Assembly (NCBI GenBank): GCA_022833215.1
Contig: JAIPUZ010000126.1
Coordinates: 1 to 64,000 of the forward strand
Length of the DNA stretch: 64,000 nucleotides
Origin: Mesorhizobium sp.
GTDB taxonomy: Bacteria > Pseudomonadota > Alphaproteobacteria > Rhizobiales > Rhizobiaceae
Direction: 5' to 3'
This document shows positions 10,161-18,368 of this stretch, piece by piece; positions within the stretch are counted from its first letter, which is position 1; every line of letters starts with the position of its first letter. The position numbers and the translations under genes were made by a program. The notes below the pieces were generated by a model, which did no database searches, was not told where the DNA came from, and saw only the letters and a program-made list of their open reading frames with translations.

Positions 10161-10173
10161 GAACATGCTGTTC
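10161..10173. promoter_or_regulatory. Short palindrome upstream of traA (possible regulator site)
   Basis: GAACA-TGC-TGTTC forms a 5-bp inverted repeat ~27 bases upstream of the traA GTG, partly echoed by ACGGAACATG just before it. In Ti-type systems the divergent traA and traC promoters carry TraR-binding tra boxes in this intergenic region. This site does not match the classical 18-bp tra box, so the assignment rests on position and symmetry only. Confidence 0.25.
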
Positions 10174-10213
10174 GTCGGGAGTGGCACGGCCCCGCCAGGG
10201 CCTGGCGCCAGTC

Positions 10214-10245
10214 ACGTCGCGCCAGCGACGTATTACTGCGCCCTT
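10214..10245 (+). other. oriT: Origin of conjugative transfer (oriT): hairpin plus nic region
   Basis: ACGTCGC-GCCA-GCGACGT (10214-10231) is a perfect 7-bp hairpin with a 4-base loop. It is followed directly by TATTACTGCGCCCTT (10231-10245). The core TGCGCCCTT matches the nic region of RSF1010/IncQ and Ti-plasmid origins, where cleavage occurs in the G-CCC part and the hairpin lies 5' of nic on the cut strand. Location is as expected, between divergent traA and traC. By analogy the plus strand is nicked near 10240, and transfer would lead through traC/D/G. Confidence 0.85.
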
Positions 10246-10296
10246 GAACCGCTCCTTCGAACGGCCGGGATGATCTCAGACCTGATCGGCCTCGCC

Positions 10297-10316
10297 GACT
10301 AGCATTTCTATTAGTC
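10297..10316. promoter_or_regulatory. Inverted repeat in the traA-traC intergenic region
   Basis: GACTA and TAGTC flank a 10-base AT-rich spacer (GCATTTCTAT). This is the most AT-rich part of the region and lies 73 bases before traC, a plausible place for the traCDG promoter or its operator. No clear -35/-10 pair could be fixed. Confidence 0.3.
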
Positions 10317-10388
10317 GCTCCGCGGGCGTATCCGGGGGAGTCTGGTCAGCGGCAATCGACGCAACGAAGCGGAAAGGCGCGACCGGCA

Positions 10389-10676
10389 ATGAAGAAACCA
10401 TCCTCGAAGATCAGGGAAGAGATTGCCAAGCTGCAGGACCAGCTGCGGCAGGCCGAGACGCGCGAGGCCGAGCGCATCGGCCGGATCGCGCTGAAGGCAG
10501 GGCTTGGCGAGATCGAGATCGAAGAGACAGCACTGCTCGCCGCATTCGAGGAACTGGCGGGACGGTTTCGGGAGGGGAGCGATGGGAAGCATGACAGGCG
10601 CGGCGCAAGCGGTCGCAAATCGGCGGCTGCGGCGATCGCGCCTGGCGTGGCTCAGGGCGAAGCTGGTGAGAGCTGA
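10389..10676 (+). CDS. traC: Conjugal transfer protein TraC
   Basis: The 95-residue charged protein starts [19 protein letters not shown]. Its coiled-coil-like N-terminal helix is followed by [20 protein letters not shown] and an ELAGRF segment, which is the TraC pattern of Ti and Rhizobium plasmids. TraC is an accessory DNA-processing protein thought to act with the relaxase at oriT. It is the first gene of the traC-traD-traG unit. The C-terminal ~30 residues overlap the proposed longer traD reading frame. Confidence 0.8.
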   Translation: MKKPSSKIREEIAKLQDQLRQAETREAERIGRIALKAGLGEIEIEETALLAAFEELAGRFREGSDGKHDRRGASGRKSAAAAIAPGVAQGEAGES

Positions 10677-10896
10677 GCGCATGAACCGGCTGGCGACTTC
10701 GGAGGCCCGGAGGAAGGACATGCGCGAGAAGATCGCGCTCGGCGGACTGGTCCTGAAAGCCGGGTTGCAGGCCGGGCAGCATGACCTGTTGCTCGGCCTA
10801 CTGGTGGACGGGCTGCGGCGAGCAGAGCACGACGAGAACGAGCGTGCGCGGCTTGTCGCGCTCGGAGTGGAGGCGCTGGGTCATGGCCGCGACTAG
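10582..10896 (+). CDS. traD: Conjugal transfer protein TraD
   Basis: The conserved part is [15 protein letters not shown] followed by [13 protein letters not shown], the short TraD signature of rhizobial plasmids. Two starts are possible. ATG 10582 has a strong GGAGGGGAG site and overlaps traC by 95 bases, giving 104 residues. ATG 10681 falls 5 bases after the traC stop and gives 71 residues, close to the Ti-plasmid length, but has a weak ribosome-binding site. I list the longer form because of its ribosome-binding site. Its exact function is unknown; it is an accessory of the DNA-processing system. Confidence 0.75.
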   Translation: MGSMTGAAQAVANRRLRRSRLAWLRAKLVRAERMNRLATSEARRKDMREKIALGGLVLKAGLQAGQHDLLLGLLVDGLRRAEHDENERARLVALGVEALGHGRD

Positions 10897-12805
10897 GCTC
10901 CTGCTCGCGACGCTGCCGGCCGGTCTGATGGTCGCCTGCGCGATCGGTATGACCGGCGTCGAGCAGTGGCTGGCCGGCTTCGGGCAGAGCGACAGCGCGC
11001 GCATGATGCTCGGGCGCGCCGGCCTCGCCCTCCCCTATATCACGGCTGGAGCCATCGGCCTGATCGTCCTGTTCGCTGCAGCCGGCGCAGCCAACATCAA
11101 GACGGCGGGCTGGAGCGTTGTGGGCGGCAGTGGGGCAACATTCCTGCTCGCCGGCGCGCGCGAAGTGACCCGGCTGTTCGGCCTTGTCGATCGCGTGCCG
11201 GAAGGCCAGTCCGTGTTCGCCTATGCCGACGTCGCGACGCTGATGGGAGCAGTTGCGGTGCTGTTCGCCGGCATCTTCGCGCTGCGCGTCGGGTTGCGCG
11301 GCAACGCCGCCTTCGCCACGCCGGCGCCGCGCCGCATGCGCGGCAGGCGCGCGGTCCACGGCGACGCCGACTGGATGACAATGCAGGAGGCGGCAAAGCT
11401 CTTTCCCGAGACCGGCGGAATCGTGATCGGCGAACGCTACCGCGTCGACCGCGACAGCGTGGCGGCGGTCGCATTCCGTGCCGACCGGCGCGACACATGG
11501 GGAAGCGGCGGGCGATCTCCCCTGCTCTGCTTCGACGGAAACTTCGGCTCCTCGCATGGCATCGTCTTCGCCGGTTCGGGCGGCTTCAAGACCACGTCGG
11601 TGACGATCCCGACGGCGCTCAAATGGGGCGGCAGCCTCGTCGTGCTCGACCCGTCGACCGAGGTCGCGCCGATGGTGATCGAGCATCGCCGCAAGGCCGG
11701 CCGCAACGTGATCGTCCTCGACCCCGCTGATCCGACAACGGGCTTCAACGCGCTGGACTGGATCGGCCGCTTCAGGGGCACGAAGGAGGAGGACATCGTC
11801 GCGGTTGCGACCTGGGTTATGACCGACAATGCGCGGCAGACGTCCATCCGCGATGACTTCTTCCGGGCATCGGCCATGCAGTTGCTCACGGCGCTGATCG
11901 CCGACGTTTGCCTGTCCGGCCACACCGAGAAGAAAGACCAGACGCTGCGGCAGGTGCGCGCCAATCTGTCGGAGCCGGAACCGAAACTGCGCGCTCGCCT
12001 GACCCGCATCTACGAGCAGTCGGAATCGGACTTCGTGAAGGAGAATGTCGCCGTCTTCGTCAACATGACGCCGGAGACGTTTTCCGGCGTCTATGCCAAT
12101 GCCGTGAAAGAGACGCACTGGCTTTCCTATCCGAACTACGCCGCGCTGGTATCCGGCGACGCCTTCGCAACCGACGATCTGGCGCGGGGCACGACCGATA
12201 TTTTCATCGCGCTCGACCTGAAGGTGCTGGAAGCGCATCCCGGGCTGGCGCGCGTGGTGATCGGATCGTTCCTCAACGCGATCTACAACCGCGCCGGCGA
12301 AATCGAGGGGCGCACCCTGTTCCTGCTCGATGAGGTCGCGCGCCTCGGCTATCTGCGCATTCTCGAAACCGCGCGCGACGCCGGCCGCAAATACGGCATC
12401 ACGCTGACGCTGATCTTCCAGTCGCTCGGCCAGATGCGCGAGGCCTATGGCGGCCGTGACGCGTCATCGAAATGGTTCGAGAGCGCGTCGTGGATCAGCT
12501 TTTCGGCGATCAACGATCCCGACACCGCCGACTACATCTCCAAGCGCTGCGGCGACACGACTGTCGAGGTCGATCAGCTCAGCCGGTCGAGTCAGATGTC
12601 GGGTTCGTCACGCACGCGATCAAAGCAATTGTCGCGACGGCCGCTGATCCTGCCGCACGAGATCATGCGCATGCGCGCCGACGAGCAGATCGTGTTCACG
12701 GCGGGCAACGCTCCGTTGCGCTGCGGCCGCGCCATCTGGTTCCGGCGCGACGAGATGAAGTCGGTCGTCGGCGAGAACAGGTTTCATAAGGAAGCCAAGC
12801 CGTGA
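10883..12805 (+). CDS. traG: Type IV coupling protein TraG (VirD4-like ATPase)
   Basis: The 640-residue membrane ATPase has four hydrophobic segments in the first ~150 residues (for example [15 protein letters not shown] and [15 protein letters not shown]). Walker A is [10 protein letters not shown] near residue 230 and Walker B is [12 protein letters not shown] near 480. TraG brings the relaxase-DNA complex to the mating channel. The ATG at 10883 overlaps the traD stop and has GGAGG upstream; the longer open frame has no family match before this point. The frame is intact. Confidence 0.92.
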   Translation: MAATRLLLATLPAGLMVACAIGMTGVEQWLAGFGQSDSARMMLGRAGLALPYITAGAIGLIVLFAAAGAANIKTAGWSVVGGSGATFLLAGAREVTRLFGLVDRVPEGQSVFAYADVATLMGAVAVLFAGIFALRVGLRGNAAFATPAPRRMRGRRAVHGDADWMTMQEAAKLFPETGGIVIGERYRVDRDSVAAVAFRADRRDTWGSGGRSPLLCFDGNFGSSHGIVFAGSGGFKTTSVTIPTALKWGGSLVVLDPSTEVAPMVIEHRRKAGRNVIVLDPADPTTGFNALDWIGRFRGTKEEDIVAVATWVMTDNARQTSIRDDFFRASAMQLLTALIADVCLSGHTEKKDQTLRQVRANLSEPEPKLRARLTRIYEQSESDFVKENVAVFVNMTPETFSGVYANAVKETHWLSYPNYAALVSGDAFATDDLARGTTDIFIALDLKVLEAHPGLARVVIGSFLNAIYNRAGEIEGRTLFLLDEVARLGYLRILETARDAGRKYGITLTLIFQSLGQMREAYGGRDASSKWFESASWISFSAINDPDTADYISKRCGDTTVEVDQLSRSSQMSGSSRTRSKQLSRRPLILPHEIMRMRADEQIVFTAGNAPLRCGRAIWFRRDEMKSVVGENRFHKEAKP

Positions 12806-13338
12806 GATTTTTGCGCGTTCCTCTGATCGTCATCGGCATGATCGCAGCCGGCATCGGCTGGGTGAGCATCGACGAGCGCTTTGGACGTCCTGACCGACCC
12901 GCGGCTGAAATCCCCGCCATCCCGACATTGAACATCCCGCCGATCCTCGACGACGGTCGGCCGGGGAACTTCACGCTCTGCACCGGCCCGGTGCGCGCCA
13001 ATTGCGTCGTCGACGGCGATACCTTCTGGTTCCGCGGCGAGAAAATCCGCATCGCCGATATCGACGCACCGGAGATATCGGAACCCGAATGCCCGGCCGA
13101 GCGACAGGCCGGCGAAATGAGCCGCGACCGGCTGCTGGAAATGCTGAATGAGGGCCGTTTCCGGCTGACCGCCGATTGGCGCGACGAAGACCGTTATGGG
13201 CGCAAGCTGAGGATCGTGTTGCGGTCGGGCAGATCGCTCGGCGAACGGCTCGTCGAGGCGGGCCTGGCACGCCGTTGGAACGGTCCGGATTTCGGCTGGT
13301 GCGACGGCGGGCGGGCGGCGACCGGAGCGGAGCGATGA
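12802..13338 (+). CDS. Exported thermonuclease-like (SNase fold) protein
   Basis: The GTG start at 12802 overlaps the traG stop (GTGA). The 178-residue product begins with a hydrophobic signal or anchor (FLRVPLIVIGMIAAGIGWV). An OB-fold nuclease domain follows, with VVDGDTFWFRGEKIRIADID, the IDAPE box and DRYGRKLRIVL, covering the usual Asp/Arg/Glu positions of staphylococcal-nuclease relatives. Such genes often follow traG on rhizobial plasmids. It may act on DNA or cell-envelope material outside the cytoplasm, but no role in transfer is established. It overlaps the next gene by ATGA. Confidence 0.82.
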   Translation: MRFLRVPLIVIGMIAAGIGWVSIDERFGRPDRPAAEIPAIPTLNIPPILDDGRPGNFTLCTGPVRANCVVDGDTFWFRGEKIRIADIDAPEISEPECPAERQAGEMSRDRLLEMLNEGRFRLTADWRDEDRYGRKLRIVLRSGRSLGERLVEAGLARRWNGPDFGWCDGGRAATGAER

Positions 13339-14534
13339 GCCGCCGCATCCGCATCGGCGGCGTCGATGTCGCCTTCGACAGCGAGCCGCCGGCGAAGCTG
13401 CTCGCGGGCGCTTTCGCTCGCCGCGAGCATCCGCTTTGCCTGTGCTGCCCCGAAGGCGTGCCGATGTATATCGCACGCTTCGGGGGCCGGCACATCCTGA
13501 AGCGGATGCCGGAGACCGGACCGCAGCACGACGTCGGTTGCGATTCCTATGAACCGCCCGCCGGGCTTTCGGGTCTGGCGGCGGTCGAGGGCGCGGCGAT
13601 CGTCGAGAATGTCGAGGACGGCACGACGGCGCTGAAGCTCGGCTTCAGTCTGTCGAAGCTCGCCGGCCGCGCCGCGCCGGTGGCCGGCGAGAGAGCGGAG
13701 ACGGGCGAAGCGAGAACCGCGGGCACGCGGTTGTCGCTGAAGGCGACGCTGCATTTCCTGTGGGACCGCGCCGGCTTCAACCGCTGGCGACCGGCGATGG
13801 CGGGACGGCGCAACTGGGCCGTGCTGCGCAAGTTTTTGCTCGACGCCGCCGCGGCGTCGACGGCGAAAGGAAAGCCGCTGGCGCACTCTCTTTATATACC
13901 CGAGATGTTCGATGCGAAGCGCGAGGAGGCGATTGTGCGCCGGCGCTCGGAGTTCCTGAGCCGGGCGCTCCAGTCGAGCGGCAACCGGCGTTCGCTGGCG
14001 ATCCTGATCGGCGAGGTGAAGGAGATCGCGCCGTCGCGCATCGGCGCGCGGCTGGTGGTGAAGCACGCGCCGCGCTTTCCCTTCATGCTGGCCGACGACG
14101 TCGCGCGCCGCATGAAGAAGACCTTCGCCAACGAGCTGGCGCTGTGGGACGCGAACGCGGAGTGGCATCTGGTGGCCGTCGCCACCTTCGGCATCGGCGC
14201 GGCCGGCGTCGCCGCAGTCGAGGCGATCGCGCTGATGACGGTGAACGAGAACTGGATTCCGGTCGAGACCGGCTACGAGGCAATACTGGTCGACAGGCTG
14301 ACCAGGAACGGCGCGAGCTTCGTCAAGTCGCTGCGCTACAACCTGCCTGCCGGCGAGCCGATGGCAAGCCTTGTCCGGACGCGCGAGGGCGGACAGTCGA
14401 TGGCGATGTATCTCATCCCCGACGACGCCGATCCGGCCTGGCGAACAACGCTCGGGGAGCTGCTCGACGAAAGCGGCATGCAATGCTGGGTATGGGATAT
14501 CGCGGCCGGGCCAATGCCCGATCTGCCGCCCTGA
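13335..14534 (+). CDS. DUF1173 family protein
   Basis: The 399-residue protein contains an N-terminal REHPLCLCCPEGVPMYI segment with clustered cysteines and a PQHDVGCDSYEPP stretch, which suggest a small metal site. A long mixed alpha/beta C-terminus holds the RRNWAVLRKFLLDAA and VAVATFGIGAAGVAAVEA segments. This pattern is DUF1173, found beside tra genes of rhizobial conjugative elements. No catalytic motif is recognisable, so no biochemical role is proposed. ATG 13335 was chosen for its ATGA overlap with the preceding nuclease gene and its GGAG ribosome-binding site. It is the last gene of the traC-to-DUF1173 run. Confidence 0.75.
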   Translation: MSRRIRIGGVDVAFDSEPPAKLLAGAFARREHPLCLCCPEGVPMYIARFGGRHILKRMPETGPQHDVGCDSYEPPAGLSGLAAVEGAAIVENVEDGTTALKLGFSLSKLAGRAAPVAGERAETGEARTAGTRLSLKATLHFLWDRAGFNRWRPAMAGRRNWAVLRKFLLDAAAASTAKGKPLAHSLYIPEMFDAKREEAIVRRRSEFLSRALQSSGNRRSLAILIGEVKEIAPSRIGARLVVKHAPRFPFMLADDVARRMKKTFANELALWDANAEWHLVAVATFGIGAAGVAAVEAIALMTVNENWIPVETGYEAILVDRLTRNGASFVKSLRYNLPAGEPMASLVRTREGGQSMAMYLIPDDADPAWRTTLGELLDESGMQCWVWDIAAGPMPDLPP

Positions 14535-14718
14535 GCGGCGAGCATTTGTCTCCTCCGGGAAAGCGTGGAGGGAACGTCCCCTTTCCCATTAGAATTGGAC
14601 GAGAAGACTCCGTGCACAAAGAGCGCGTCCACGATCCATCAACGGAATGAATCGAGAAGCAGAAACCGATTCACAATTGTCGTTGGACGCTTGCGCCGGG
14701 CGTGAGCGATAAGATGGA

Positions 14719-14985
14719 ATGCTCGAACCTCATGCCGATCCCATCCTTCTCAACCGTGTCGATCCGGCGCGCAACATGGCGCGCTACTATCGCGTAGCGA
14801 TCGAGCCGACCCTGTTCGGCTGGTCGGCTGTCGTGCGTGACTGGGGCCGTGTCGGCTGCTCCACACGCCGGCGTCTCGACTTCTATGACGACGCCGATCA
14901 GGCGGTCGCGGCAGCCGGCAGGCTGCTGCGGCAAAAGCTGCGGCGGGGCTATGTCGAGGCCGCCGATCGGGGCCGCGCCGAGTGA
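14719..14985 (+). CDS. Small WGR-domain protein
   Basis: The 88-residue protein is almost entirely a WGR domain: ARYYRVAIEPTLFGWSAVVRDWGRVG followed by an R-rich strand and a DADQAVAAAGRLLRQKLRRGY helix. WGR domains bind DNA ends or nucleic acid in PARPs and occur as stand-alone proteins on mobile elements. It sits alone ~185 bases after DUF1173 and is convergent with the small minus-strand gene at 15045-15203. Function on the element is unknown. Confidence 0.75.
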   Translation: MLEPHADPILLNRVDPARNMARYYRVAIEPTLFGWSAVVRDWGRVGCSTRRRLDFYDDADQAVAAAGRLLRQKLRRGYVEAADRGRAE

Positions 14986-15033
14986 ACGGGAGGTGGGCCG
15001 GTCGATCCGGCCGGCCTCCCGAATGGGACAAGG

Positions 15034-15059
15034 AAAAGTGCCTCCTATGAAGGAGGCAC
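15034..15059 (-). terminator. Terminator hairpin between convergent small genes
   Basis: A perfect 9-bp stem (GTGCCTCCT with AGGAGGCAC, 15038-15059) has a 4-base loop. On the minus strand it is followed by TTTT. It overlaps the stop codon of the minus-strand 52-residue gene and could also slow transcription of the convergent WGR gene. Confidence 0.7.
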
Positions 15060-15203
15060 CTCGTCGCGCGCGACCTCGTCGAGCCACGCTTCGTATTCGG
15101 CCAGAGCTTCGTCCAGTGCCGCCTTGATCTCGTGGTATTCGTCGCGGTCGCAGCAGTTCCTGAGTTCCGCGCGCAGTTCCTCGATATGTTGTTCGAGCAG
15201 CAT
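15045..15203 (-). CDS. Small acidic coiled-coil protein, 52 residues
   Basis: MLLEQHIEELRAELRNCC starts a short, acidic, almost wholly helical protein that ends in VARDEVPPS. An AGGAGA ribosome-binding site lies 7 bases before the ATG at 15203, and a terminator hairpin covers its stop codon. These signals support a real gene, though I do not recognise a family. Its position at the edge of the minus-strand accessory block suggests a plasmid-borne accessory role. Confidence 0.6.
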   Translation of the reverse strand: MLLEQHIEELRAELRNCCDRDEYHEIKAALDEALAEYEAWLDEVARDEVPPS

Positions 15204-15517
15204 CGTCGTCTCCTGTGATTCGTGTGAAGAACGACGACGCGGGTCATGATGGTGCGGGGTGGGTCGAGACCCGCCGAAGGCGGCTCGCACGCGGAGGAGC
15301 CGATTTTCTGCCGATGCCCTCTTCGGGCGTCGGCTGAAAATTGGAGGGGCCGCGTGGTCTCGAGGCGCCCCGTGCCGGCATGATACGCTGGGAGGGTCTG
15401 AGCAGAGCCGGTTGGGGTTGGGGGTCCGGATGGCACCGGCGGGCTCGATGCCCGCCGGTGCCATAACGAGCACAAAGGGGGCCGGCCCCCGGATTGGGGG
15501 CCGGTGCCGTTCGCGGC
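15204..15517. other. Intergenic region with a strong GC hairpin after the DUF736 gene
   Basis: No gene is seen. The main structure is a 9-bp stem CCGGCCCCC / GGGGGCCGG with a 5-base loop (15482-15504), 14 bases past the DUF736 stop on the minus strand. Only a short T-run follows it, so it may be a weak terminator or an mRNA-stabilising hairpin. The rest is GC-rich with short unlinked repeats. Confidence 0.5.
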
Positions 15518-15841
15518 TTAGGCGGGCGGGTTCCAGAGGATCACCTTCTTGTTCGGATCCTCGCCGGGCGCCGGGGCCACGTTGCCGTAGATCACGCCGA
15601 ACTCCGGGGCCGAGAGCTTGACCGAGAGGTATTCCTCGCCGGTCTGCTTGCTGATGCGGTTCCAGCCGGCGCCGAGCTCGAAGCCGTTGCGGCGGGCGAT
15701 GATGCGGACGTCCGGGGCTTCCTCGCTGGACTTCATCGCGTTGGGAACGAGGGCGATGGGAGCGTTGACGTTGAGGGTGGTCAGCGTGCCTTCGAAGCTG
15801 CCGTCCTGCTTGGCGGTGAGGTTGGCGATCGTGGTGGCCAT
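15518..15841 (-). CDS. DUF736 family protein
   Basis: The 107-residue protein reads ATTIANLTAKQDGSFEGTL and later GFELGAGWNRISKQTGEEY and LSVKLSAPEF, which is the DUF736 pattern common on alphaproteobacterial plasmids. The start at 15841 has AAGGAGAA 6 bases upstream; the longer open frame lacks family similarity. Small beta-rich proteins like this may bind nucleic acid, but no activity is established. The 5' region carries a nested inverted-repeat structure (15916-16058), so its expression may be controlled there. Confidence 0.85.
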   Translation of the reverse strand: MATTIANLTAKQDGSFEGTLTTLNVNAPIALVPNAMKSSEEAPDVRIIARRNGFELGAGWNRISKQTGEEYLSVKLSAPEFGVIYGNVAPAPGEDPNKKVILWNPPA

Positions 15842-16671
15842 GGTACTTCTCCTTCGGTTGCATCGGGACCATTCCCGATGGCGCCAAAGGAGAGGGCCGG
15901 CCTGCTGCGAGGCAGCTCGGCCAAAAATTCTGCAAAATTCTATTTGCTGCAGAAGGCGGGCCCGCGCTTTTCCCGAGCCGCTTGCGGCGAGGTCTTGGGA
16001 AAGCGCCTGGGCTCGCACCAAAAAACTGAAATCGAATTTTGCAGAAATTTCGGCCGAGTCTTACCCCTTCGGGGGTTGCCCGCAGCAGACGGTCCTCTAC
16101 AAAGGCGACACAAAGAGGGAATGGTCTGGCTGCGACCGAGGCGGGAAGACCAGCCAAGGCCACCCATCACTGATCCACGCACGGGCAGACCAGCCTTCGC
16201 ATCGGCGCGATGACCCTCAGCGGAAAACGTCCCCCTTCACCCCCTCCCTTTCCCATACGCTGTCCAGCGCGTATGCCCGAACCCCCGCCGCCGGCCGCAA
16301 CGGCTTCGGGCCGCCGCTGCCCGGAACGCATTGCGTTGAAGCCGGTCCGGCGAGGAGCGTCTCTGCTCATGCCTCCCCGCCAGTGCTGGCGATCTGTGGC
16401 GGCGGGGTGCCGGCGCTGCACGGTCCCGACAGGAGGCTGAGCCTTGCACCCGTCCGCGCCGTGAACGTCCGGCTCCCATTCCCGGGTGACGGCCTCTCGC
16501 GAGATCCGGACCCCGTCCCCCCAGGGGATGGTCAATGGATCGCGGTGGTCGCCGCGGGCGCCGCGCGAGGGATCGTGACCGAAGGCCGAGACGGCGCAGC
16601 CGGCTCGGGGAGCGGCGGCACGCCGCGACTAGAGCCCGGTCGGCCACAGGCCGACGCGCCCAGTTTGCCCT
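15842..16671. other. 830-base non-coding region
   Basis: Apart from the nested inverted repeats at 15916-16058, I find a smaller palindrome ATACGC...GCGTAT (about 16256-16275). The rest is GC-rich sequence without a believable reading frame. The open frames here lack ribosome-binding sites and family matches. It is the longest gene-free stretch of the accessory block and a candidate regulatory or transfer-entry region. Confidence 0.45.
15916..16058. repeat. Nested inverted repeats (about 140 bases) upstream of the DUF736 gene
   Basis: The outer arms are ~30 bases each (15916-15945 and 16029-16058) and match with few differences; both share CTCGGCC and TTCTGCAAAATTC when read in the same sense. 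Inside lies a second pair, GCGCTTTTCCCGAG (15964-15977) against CTTGGGAAAGCGC (15994-16006). The whole could fold into a long two-part hairpin in single-stranded DNA or RNA. A TAGAAT -10-like hexamer lies in the left arm on the minus strand (15937-15942). Confidence 0.7.
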
Positions 16672-17177
16672 TCAGGAAGTGTCAGCCAGCCAGAAGCGGA
16701 TGTCCTGCATCGAACGCATCAGCACCGACGCGTTGTCCCGCGAGGGAATGAACCCCCAGCTTCGCCAATAGGTCTCGGCTTCCGCATCGATCGCCCGCAC
16801 GACGACTGCGCGCCCGCCGACGATCTCGGCCCCGGCGACGCAACGGTGCAGCGCGTCCTTGACCAGGGCGCTGCCGATGCCTTGCCCCCCATAGCGGTGA
16901 TCGACGGCGAGCTGGCCGATCAAGAGGCAGGGAATGGGATCCGGCGGCCGGCCGGTGCGGATGGCACGGGGGGCGGCATTGCCTGCAGCACCGTCGGAGC
17001 GATACCGTAGTAACCGACCACCATGCCAGCGTCATGGACCACGAGGACGCGCGTGAAATCGCGCGCCTGGTTGCTTTTGGCAAAGCCGGTGAGCCAGGCA
17101 TTGAGGGCCGGCTTGCCGCAGTCGAATCCCTCGACGCGATGATGCTCGGCCAACAGTTCAACGGCGGAAAGCGCCAC
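16672..17177 (-). pseudogene. GNAT-family toxin (TacT/AtaT-like), frameshifted
   Basis: The first part, from GTG 17177, reads VELLAEHHRVEGFDCGKPAL and then RVLVVHDAGMVVGYYGIAP, the start of a GNAT toxin. In a run of six C near 16965-16970 the frame shifts, and the remainder (IRTGRPPDPIPCLLIGQL, then VDHRYGGQGIGSALV with the acetyl-CoA loop, ending FWLADTS) continues in another frame. One lost C restores a full ~165-residue protein. TacT-type toxins acetylate aminoacyl-tRNA. Here the toxin is probably dead unless the shift is bypassed. It directly follows its DUF1778 antitoxin. Confidence 0.8.
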
Positions 17178-17462
17178 CTATTGCTGCCAGGGTGCGTTGC
17201 GCCGCAACCGTTCGGCCGCCTTGGGCGGGGCCGGGCTGGGGGCCGCCTCGATGGCGCGCACGAACTCGTCATACGCATCCGGCGAGAGCCGGATGACGGT
17301 TTCGTTGAGAATGGCGGTCTGCGCATCGCGCAGCGCGGCGCGGCGCACGAATTCCGTGCGCGACAGGCCGACCAGGCCGGCTCCGCGATCTATGATCGCG
17401 AGATCGTCGTCGCGAAAGCGCATGGAGACCGGCGTCTCCTTCTTCAAAGCGGGGCTTGCCAT
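17178..17462 (-). CDS. DUF1778-family antitoxin (TacA-like)
   Basis: The 94-residue protein has a ribbon-helix-helix start (PVSMRFRDDDLAIIDRGAGL and SRTEFVRRAAL). It is followed by LSPDAYDEFVRAIEAAP and a basic tail ending NAPWQQ, which normally blocks the partner GNAT toxin. It would bind its own promoter as a repressor and neutralise the toxin. Its stop abuts the GTG of the toxin gene. As that toxin is frameshifted, the antitoxin may now be a solitary repressor. Confidence 0.85.
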   Translation of the reverse strand: MASPALKKETPVSMRFRDDDLAIIDRGAGLVGLSRTEFVRRAALRDAQTAILNETVIRLSPDAYDEFVRAIEAAPSPAPPKAAERLRRNAPWQQ

Positions 17463-17549
17463 GATCGTGCTCCTGTACTGCGGACATATATACGCACCCG
17501 TAACGCGGACCGCAATACATCGGTGGTAGAGGCGGTGCTGCGCACCGGG

Positions 17550-17762
17550 TCAGAGCACCGACAATTCTGCATAGACTTCGTCGCGTCTCTGGGCGGCGAC
17601 GTACCGGCCGCGAGATTTGGGGTGCCAGCGGGCGCGGCCCTTGAGGATCTCGGCGGCGAGCTCGCCGACGGGCGATTGATGCGGCCACCAGACGCGCATG
17701 TCGCCGTCCTCGTCACGGATCCAGATCTTGCTCAGCGAGGTCTCGATGATTTCGTGGTCCAT
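17550..17762 (-). CDS. Hypothetical protein, 70 residues
   Basis: MDHEIIETSLSKIWIRDEDG starts a compact basic protein with several Trp residues (VWWPHQSP, RWHPKSRGRY). It lies on the same strand as its neighbours, between the DUF1778 antitoxin and the PemK-like toxin. I do not recognise a family. Codon use and the lack of a strong competing frame suggest a real gene, most likely a plasmid accessory protein. Confidence 0.5.
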   Translation of the reverse strand: MDHEIIETSLSKIWIRDEDGDMRVWWPHQSPVGELAAEILKGRARWHPKSRGRYVAAQRRDEVYAELSVL

Positions 17763-17948
17763 GGCGGGTCTATATCCACGTCGTGGCCGCGCTCCGCGTG
17801 GCCGGGCGCTCCTCGCGTCGCGGGAGGTAGCCTCCGGCCGGGTCGGGGGCGGTCGTGTTCGTCGTGGTCGAGATATAGTCGAGGTGCTGCATGGAGAAAA
17901 GAAAGGCGGCGCTGTCGCGCCGACCGGCAGGCGCGGCAGCGCCCGCCG

Positions 17949-18368
17949 TCAATCGGTGCGGCTGACGCGGCGGCTGAATCGGCGCGTCGCCTCGGCGAAG
18001 GCCGTGGCGATCTTGATCATGAACGCCTTGCTGAAGCGACCGAGGATCGCGCCATCCGATTCGATGTACCAGGAGCGCTCAACGATGTCGTAATTGTACT
18101 CGTCGACGACGATCCAGCAGCGCTTGAGATCGACAAGCCCTGCCCGACGGCATTCGATGTCGGAGACTTCGAGGGCGACGCGGTCGCCTTGAGGCGGCTG
18201 GGTGGTGATGGCGAGCAGAGCCAGATGTGTCAGGCCATTGCTGGCGCGCACGGCGGCGACGACGCAGGTCGGCCGGTGCTTGCGGCCTTCAGTTTCGCCG
18301 CGCTCGTGCTGCCATGCCCAGAGATAGGGATAGTCGATGACCTGGCCGGGGCGGAACTCATGGCTCAT
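17949..18368 (-). CDS. PemK/MazF-like type II toxin (predicted endoribonuclease)
   Basis: The 139-residue product starts SHEFRPGQVIDYPYLWAWQ and contains GRKHRPTCVVAAV and LALLAITTQPP, the first strands of a PemK/MazF-like fold. It continues with LVDLKRCWIVVDEYNYDIVE. Family members cleave RNA. The ATG at 18368 overlaps the end of the upstream Phd-type antitoxin gene and has GGGGAAGG at good distance; ATG 18374 is an alternative. A basic Arg-rich C-terminus extends past the usual fold. The assignment is from motif pattern, with moderate similarity. Confidence 0.65.
   Translation of the reverse strand: MSHEFRPGQVIDYPYLWAWQHERGETEGRKHRPTCVVAAVRASNGLTHLALLAITTQPPQGDRVALEVSDIECRRAGLVDLKRCWIVVDEYNYDIVERSWYIESDGAILGRFSKAFMIKIATAFAEATRRFSRRVSRTD

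Noticed and set aside
10135..10215. N-terminal extension of TraA to ATG 10215
   Set aside because: It would encode a sequence absent from TraA proteins, and its upstream end falls within the oriT hairpin. GTG 10134 has a good ribosome-binding site and the family N-terminus.
15482..15504. CRISPR or larger repeat array around the GC hairpin
   Set aside because: Only a single inverted repeat is present; no regularly spaced direct repeats were seen anywhere in the window.
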